Shown: in pieces, positions 58,966-64,000 of the stretch | Numbering within the stretch: the first letter of the stretch is position 1 | Layout of the letters: each line of letters opens with the position of its first letter | DNA from: Acanthaster planci | Taxonomy: Eukaryota > Echinodermata > Asteroidea > Valvatida > Acanthasteridae | NCBI RefSeq assembly: GCF_001949145.1 | Contig: NW_019091558.1 | Coordinates: 214,286-278,285, forward strand | DNA: 64,000 nt | Reading direction: 5' to 3' | Translations under genes and position numbers: made by a program | Notes under the pieces: model-generated | Seen by the model: the letters and a program-made list of their open reading frames with translations, nothing else | The model's database searches: none | Told to the model about the DNA's origin: nothing

Positions 58966-59065
58966 TGGTGACATCATCACTTGATTTCTTATTGAATTTT
59001 TAATATTTAATTTCTCCCATTGACTTAGTATGCAGAATCAAGCGGGCTTCTTGGAACACTTAAAT
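58966..59065 (+). repeat. CRE repeat, copy II, right part
   Basis: GTGACATCATCACTTGATTT, then TTTTTAATATTTAATTTCTC and CCATTGACTT: module B/C resuming after the Gypsy fragment. It fades after CTTGGAACACTTA. A similar piece appears again at 61770-61850. Confidence 0.7.
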
Positions 59066-59493
59066 ATATTGTATCATACTCAAACTTGCCTCACACAAAG
59101 ACTGTGGCGTTAAATGTTTTTCATTCAACTAAGTTAATTATTAATTAATTTAGTTAATCATCACTTAATTTTTTATTGAATTTGTAGCGGGTATAATATG
59201 ATAATCATAACACTAGCTTACATTATTTATTTGTTTACTAGTTTACACCATTTTATTGTCAGCCAACCAGTGGAGATTAGTGCGTTTCCAGTTTTTCGCA
59301 CGCTGTACGAAAATACAAATATCCTCACTCTAATGGATATATATTTTAAAATAACAAGAAAACCCCAGGGATTCTATTCACAGAAGATAATTATTAATTA
59401 ACAACAAAAATAAAGGGCCTAGCTTGAAGATGTGTTGAAAATCGGGGATGACTTGTCTTGGCTTCACTTGGCAAGAAGCTGGGGAGCTTGCAG
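59066..59493. other. no gene seen
   Basis: AT-rich; TTAATTA repeats at 59135-59165. The open frame at 59198-59401 has no motif. Confidence 0.4.
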
Positions 59494-60083
59494 TTAACCA
59501 CTTGCTGCCGGGTGGATTTTTCTTGAGCAAGAGAAGATAACGAGTCCTTTTCAAGTTTTCGAATTTTTCAAAAATTCATCATTTAATTTAATGGCCATTA
59601 ATACCCACATAAAGGACTCTTTGGGACTACTCTATAGCTGACAGGTGACCTTCATTGATTCCTGAATATTCCAGCCAGGCCTGAAGCCTTGGAAAAAGAG
59701 CCCAGAGTGTGCGGTGTTACGTAAGATTGTACCCGAAACCGGAACAGTGCACTGCTGACCTCTTTTCAATAGGGGTCAGATTAGCTGTGTGGTGGTAGTG
59801 GTGCTGTATGGCTCATCCTTGCAGTGGTGGAGAGGTTTTGTCCCCGGTGGTAATCCGCTAGCACTAAATGCCTCAAACCGTGGTATACTGTTTCAAAACA
59901 AGGCTGGATTATCTCCACTATTGAGAGCGAAAAAATCTAGGTAATGCCCAGCAGCTCAGTCTTTTGTGCTGAGCATGGTCTTTTGTTAGAAGGCCCAATT
60001 CCTTTGTCCCAGTTCTGGGCTCCCTGGCTCTGCATATAAAGCCTATGTGCTCAAAAACGGGTCACCCGGCATGAAGTGGTTAA
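59494..60083. mobile_element. TTAA-flanked MITE, copy 3 (590 bp)
   Basis: Left end TTAACCACTTGCTGCCGGGT, right end ACCCGGCATGAAGTGGTTAA, inverted with about two mismatches over 20 bp. TTAA at both ends is the presumed target duplication. The ends match copy 2 closely. No transposase. Fits a piggyBac-type non-autonomous element. Confidence 0.8.
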
Positions 60084-60312
60084 AGGACTTGCAGTTCAAG
60101 GGGGCTGGAATGAATTCCGAAGATCTTTGGCTAAGTGCTGATGGTGTGTAGGCCTTGATTGCACAGACTCTCCTTCCCCAGCTTGAGTAAATCAGGTGTG
60201 GGGAACAGAATTCATGTGACTCTGCTGCAAGTCACCCACTGTCCAACAGTATATGGAGCTCAATAGGCTCACTGATATTACTCTAGTGCATCAGTACTAG
60301 TGGTGTCTTTGT

Positions 60313-60414
60313 CTAGAGCAGGACAGGGACGAATATGTAATTGTGGCAGGTTCAATGCAAGGAGAGATCACAGAGACAACAGAACAGTCTCCGTTGAGTC
60401 CAGTAGCCAAGTGG
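60313..60414. repeat. about 102-bp direct repeat, copy A
   Basis: CTAGAGCAGGACAGGGACGA to CCAGTAGCCAAGTGG. It differs from copy B at 61490-61592 by one inserted base and one substitution, so the duplication is recent relative to the surrounding repeats. Confidence 0.9.
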
Positions 60415-61489
60415 CAAGTGAAGTACTAACTATACTAAGTAAAATAGTTGTATGGACTATCAAAAGTGGAAGTCCCTTTAAAACACTGCACTGTGTGTAA
60501 GGCTGTCATGGTTACCAGTGCTGGTCAATGCCCTTGTCCACCTGGGTATTGTATTTGTGTGTGTGGGTTGGTCTACACAGAAATGACTAAGGTGCTACAA
60601 GGACACTATACCAAGACCTGTGTCTTAGGAATTACAAGGTTACAACTGTTGCGTCAAACTTTAGAACTCAGTTCGGGAAATACGAGTGACTCATAATCAG
60701 GAGATAAAGCTTAATTAAGATTAAACATTAAATAGTCAAAGTCCTGAGCAATCAAATCGATTCAAAGCAAAAGGAGTACATATATCAAAAGATTAAACAC
60801 CCCGATATAAGAATAAAAATAAAATAAAGAAAAACTAACTACTGAATATATGGAACTATGGTAAACTAGTTAAAGGTGAATCAAGTCAAACGATTGAAAC
60901 ACAAAAGAATGTTGCAAATTCAAAGACTTAACTTGCACAAGAGGGAAATATCCCTCTCTTCACTTTAGTCAAGAGAATGTGATTATTCAATGTATGGTAG
61001 AAGTAATATATCATAAAAACCTAAGTAAAATAATATTATACAAGTAACCCTAGGAGTCAGTTCCTTCTAAATTAAGTTTTACTTAATTTAGACTAGTCGC
61101 CAGAGGTCTTTTACATGAGAATGGTAAACTTCCAAATTGATGGAAACTCATACAGCAAGTTGAATTAATTCAGTGTTCAGGACCATGAAGTCAGATTGTT
61201 TGGACAGATCATGGAAGATATTGTAAAAGAAATGGTGTTTGTATCTGGAAACAACAGAACCTTAAACAGATGTCAACATGGATAGAACCTCTAAAGTGAA
61301 CCTTGGCTTAAATTAAGTTGTGCACAAATTCTTTTACTCTTTGAAAACATTCTCAGCCAAAAATTACAATGACTGCAATTCAGAAACGCAATATGATATT
61401 GACCAATGACGACTTGGTCTAAACTTTGAGATAAGAACAGACACTTCAATCTAGGCGTGAACGTAAGACAAAAGTATCATCAAACTCAC
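60415..61489. other. about 1.1 kb between the two direct repeats, no gene seen
   Basis: An open frame at 60448-60696 has a Cys-rich piece (CPCPPGYCICVCG) but no known domain. The rest (60700-61480) is A-rich without clear repeats. Confidence 0.4.
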
Positions 61490-61592
61490 CTAGAGCAGGA
61501 CAGGGACGAATATGTAATTGTGGCAGGTTTCAATGCAAGGAGAGATCACAGAGACAACAGAACAGTCTCTGTTGAGTCCAGTAGCCAAGTGG
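61490..61592. repeat. about 103-bp direct repeat, copy B
   Basis: Near-identical to 60313-60414. Similarity stops on the right after CCAAGTGG. Confidence 0.9.
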
Positions 61593-61769
61593 AGTGGAGG
61601 GTCACTGGCCACTGAATTCATCTGCTCCTCCTCAAGGACTCTTGTGGTTGGTTGCAAGTTCTGCTACCAACCTGCCCACAAGTGCTGCCAAGCAACCCAC
61701 ACATTTCTAAGAAACTGCATGGCCTAACTCTGGGGGTGTTACAATTTCAAAAAAAATAGGGGCACAAAA

Positions 61770-61850
61770 TTCATCCTGTTTTTAAATTTTTAATATTTAT
61801 TTTCTCTCATTGACTTTTTACATTTCAAGGGGCTTTTAGGGACACTTAGG
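61770..61850 (+). repeat. CRE repeat remnant
   Basis: TTTTTAATATTTATTTTCTC, TCATTGACTTTTTA and GGGGCTTTTAGGGACACTTA match 58995-59065. The 2.7 kb between them may therefore be an insertion. Confidence 0.5.
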
Positions 61851-61865
61851 GAGTGTGTCAACATT

Positions 61866-62775
61866 TCGAATGGTCAGAATGTTTCCATTGGAACTCTGTG
61901 TTCTCATTCCGGAACAGTCAGCTGTTCTGTTGGGAATGCGACGTTCCACACAGAAGGCTATGTTATTTTGTGAGAACAGTCGGACGGGAACACACATTCC
62001 CATCGGAACGTCCCCATTTAGGTAGCTTCATATCGACCATGTACAAATCTTATCCAGTGTCCCAAAACAGAACCTGCTATGACAAATGATCATAGATAAA
62101 CTTTGCCTTTATGATCGGCTTAATTTTGAATGAGAGTTGTAAGTAAACCTAAGATAGAAATGTGATGATGGAAATTTGTTGTTAACTGAGATACAAAAGT
62201 GAAAATCACTACGTGCTGACTTCATGCAGAGTACATGTATATGTCGGTGTGTGTATCACTGGGCTCTAGGCTGCAATACCAATATTGAGCTTAATTGCCT
62301 TAGTCATGTAGTTCAAACTTTTCCATGATATTTGATATAAGTTATGTTTTTAAATTGTTTCTGATATGATGGAATACTTATGTGTGGAAACATTGCGATG
62401 ATAATTCCCTCTATCAATCAAACCTGACAATGTTAATTGCCTGTTAACATTATAAATTAGCAGTGTCCAGATATATTGTAGAGTCATTGCATGGTAAGCT
62501 ATGCCATGGTGAATATGGACAAGAAAAATGGGTGACAAGTTAACCTTCATGAGGAATAAATCACAAAATGCTGCACTCCAGCACACAAGGTCCAGGAAAT
62601 GAATGTCAAAAATCTTTCCTCCCGATTGTGAATGTAACTGCACTACCGTTCCACTGGGAACACATGTTCCCAATGGAACGCTGCCTGGAATGGTTTGGAA
62701 TGTGCCTGTGATGTGGGCACGTTCTGATGGAACACCAGCGTTCCAGTGGGAATGGTCCAACAAAACCGGAATGTT
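61866..62775. repeat. two related clusters of GGAAC / GTTCC motifs
   Basis: At 61866-62015 and 62645-62775 many GGAAC and GTTCC or ATTCC motifs form short palindromes. GGGAACACACATTCCCATCG (near 61988) and GGGAACACATGTTCCCAATG (near 62658) are clear relatives. The second cluster sits at the start of the DIRS-like region. They may be ends of one element or a decayed array. Confidence 0.45.
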
Positions 62776-64000
62776 CCCAATTTTGAAGACGCTCCTTAAC
62801 CAAGGCCTTCATCAAACAACTGAGGCAAGAAATCAATCCCTTAATTGATAGATGGCAAAATACAATTAATTTTCCTCTGCAAACAAAATGAGTTCCGTTT
62901 TCGGATGTACACTGAGTATTGCTTGTGGGTTCCAGGTTTCCATACACTGAGAATGATTGATCTAGCCTGCTCCAATAGTTCTGAATGTCACGAGGCTTTC
63001 GTAATAAACGTTCTGCTATCAGAGATAACTTTTTCCTTAGTGGGTGTAGGGTGCTGCTAAATATGAGAGTTTGTAGCTTGTCCATTTGGGGTAACAGTAA
63101 AGGCTGCTCTGTCAACATCTCCAGAAAGACAGGAAACCATGGTTGAGTGGGCCGACATGGTACAATAATTATTGCCATCCCTTGGTCTGACCTCAATCTA
63201 TGCAGCACTCAGCCAATTAGGCTGAAAGGAGGAAGATATATGCATAAAGCCAAGTGACATAACCACTGCATTTAGCATTTAACCTGAACGCAAAGAGGTC
63301 AAGATCTAGTCTACCATAAATTAGTACCTGTCTTTTGAACATACCCTCATGCAATGACCACTCGCATCTATCACTTAAATGCCTGCTTTCAAAATCAGTC
63401 TGGACATTCTTTGTTCCTGACAAATGGGAAGCAGAAAGCCAGATATTTTGGGACAAATATTTCTTTCGCTACACTATTTAACTTAGGTTTTCTACCACCC
63501 ATGTGATTTAAATAAGCAACATTGGTCGTTGTGCTGTCCAGCAAGAGTGACACAAACTTCCCACTTTGCACTTTGCATCCATCTACCTCCAAATTGCTCA
63601 GTCTCACATGCACCACCCCACCCCTACAAAGATGCATCTGTAGTAAGATGTCAGCAATGCCTCTTAAAAGATACCTTCTTTGTGATGGTAATTATCTGTC
63701 CACCAATGTAATTCTGATTTCATGGCATCAGTGATGATCATTTGTGCATCAAATTCCCATTGTGGAATCTCAGTGCTTCATCTTTTGCTTGTTCCAGTGC
63801 CCTGTATCTAAGTGGACCAATCTGCACAGCAGGAAAGGAGGCTACAATGCTACCTATTACTTTGGCCACATTTCTAATAGAATCTGTTACCTTGTCTGCC
63901 AGGTCACTGCATAAGGTTACTACATTTTGAGCTTTATCTTCAGGTAATCTAACATTCGTTAGTCAATAGCATGAGCCAATAACAAATCCAAGGTGGGTTA
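62640..64000 (-). pseudogene. DIRS-like RT thumb, RNase H and linker, cut by window end
   Basis: Read downwards from 64000: KVIGSIVASFPAVQIGPLRY then RALEQAKDEAL (RT thumb), LTTDASL-GWGGACE (RNase H start), VSLLLDSTTTNVAYLNHMGG, ISASHL-like WLSASHLSGTKNVQTDFESR, then SDRCEWSLHEGMFKRQVLIY, LDLDLFAFRLNAKCSGYVTW, HRLRSDQGMAIIIVPCRPTQ with PWFPVFLEML, and HPLRKKLSLIAERL. This is the DIRS-order arrangement of RNase H, EW, DLFA and W-TQPWFP blocks. Several stops and frameshifts. The catalytic part of RT and the recombinase are not visible. It differs from the DIRS copy at 51329, so it is another lineage. Confidence 0.75.

Noticed and set aside
61918-61940. GGAACA-TGTTCT pair resembling a steroid receptor element
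   Set aside because: The spacing is six bases rather than three, and the motif belongs to a cluster of similar palindromes.

Overview
This window is animal (metazoan) nuclear DNA, not microbial. It is AT-rich, has no operon-like gene packing, and its only convincing host gene is a set of short, phase-consistent exons separated by introns of 1.7-7.2 kb with GT/AG borders. The mix of Ngaro, DIRS, Penelope-like, CR1/L2-like and Ty3/Gypsy elements with TTAA-type MITEs suggests a marine invertebrate, perhaps a non-vertebrate deuterostome. That taxonomic guess is inference; no single gene here proves it.

Host genes. Four plus-strand exons (26724-26839, 28582-28614, 35825-35925, 41093-41176) join in frame and encode the middle of a formin FH2 domain. 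The rest of the gene was not found in the window. A minus-strand protein kinase-like sequence at about 18160-18970 is broken (stop, lost catalytic motifs, missing N-lobe) and looks like a pseudogene.

Layout. 1-320: 31-bp minisatellite. 500-835: Gypsy RT scrap. 2277-7650: decayed Ngaro-type tyrosine-recombinase retrotransposon on the minus strand, with gag, RT-RNase H, recombinase and an SGNH hydrolase. 7783-13390: a large non-coding modular repeat ('CRE repeat' below), forward then inverted, full of TGACGTCA palindromes. 14037-14560: remnant of another recombinase-type retroelement. 21711-23228: foldback-like element with inverted arrays of a 16-bp unit. 24939-25369: Harbinger-like MITE. 26724-41176: formin exons, with an A-rich duplicated block and a Penelope-like element in one intron and a 3.7-kb CR1/L2-like LINE in the next. 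43763-43950: TTAA MITE. 44030-47910: two pieces of a DIRS-like element. 48655-59065: a second long copy of the CRE repeat, interrupted by a DIRS element (51329-56240), a TTAA MITE that contains the assembly gap (56443-56902) and a Gypsy 5' fragment (57332-58965). 59494-60083: a third TTAA MITE. 62640-64000: another DIRS-like RT-RNase H region on the minus strand.

How the parts relate. Apart from the formin exons, nearly everything recognisable is mobile DNA, and most of it is dead. The main readable story is stratigraphy: the modular CRE repeat was already in place when a DIRS element, a piggyBac-like MITE and a Gypsy fragment landed in it. The best candidate for something not described is that CRE repeat: kilobases long, non-coding, present in at least two colinear copies, and carrying nine of the ten TGACGTCA sites in the window. 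All coordinates, boundaries and family names come from reading the sequence by eye, without database searches.
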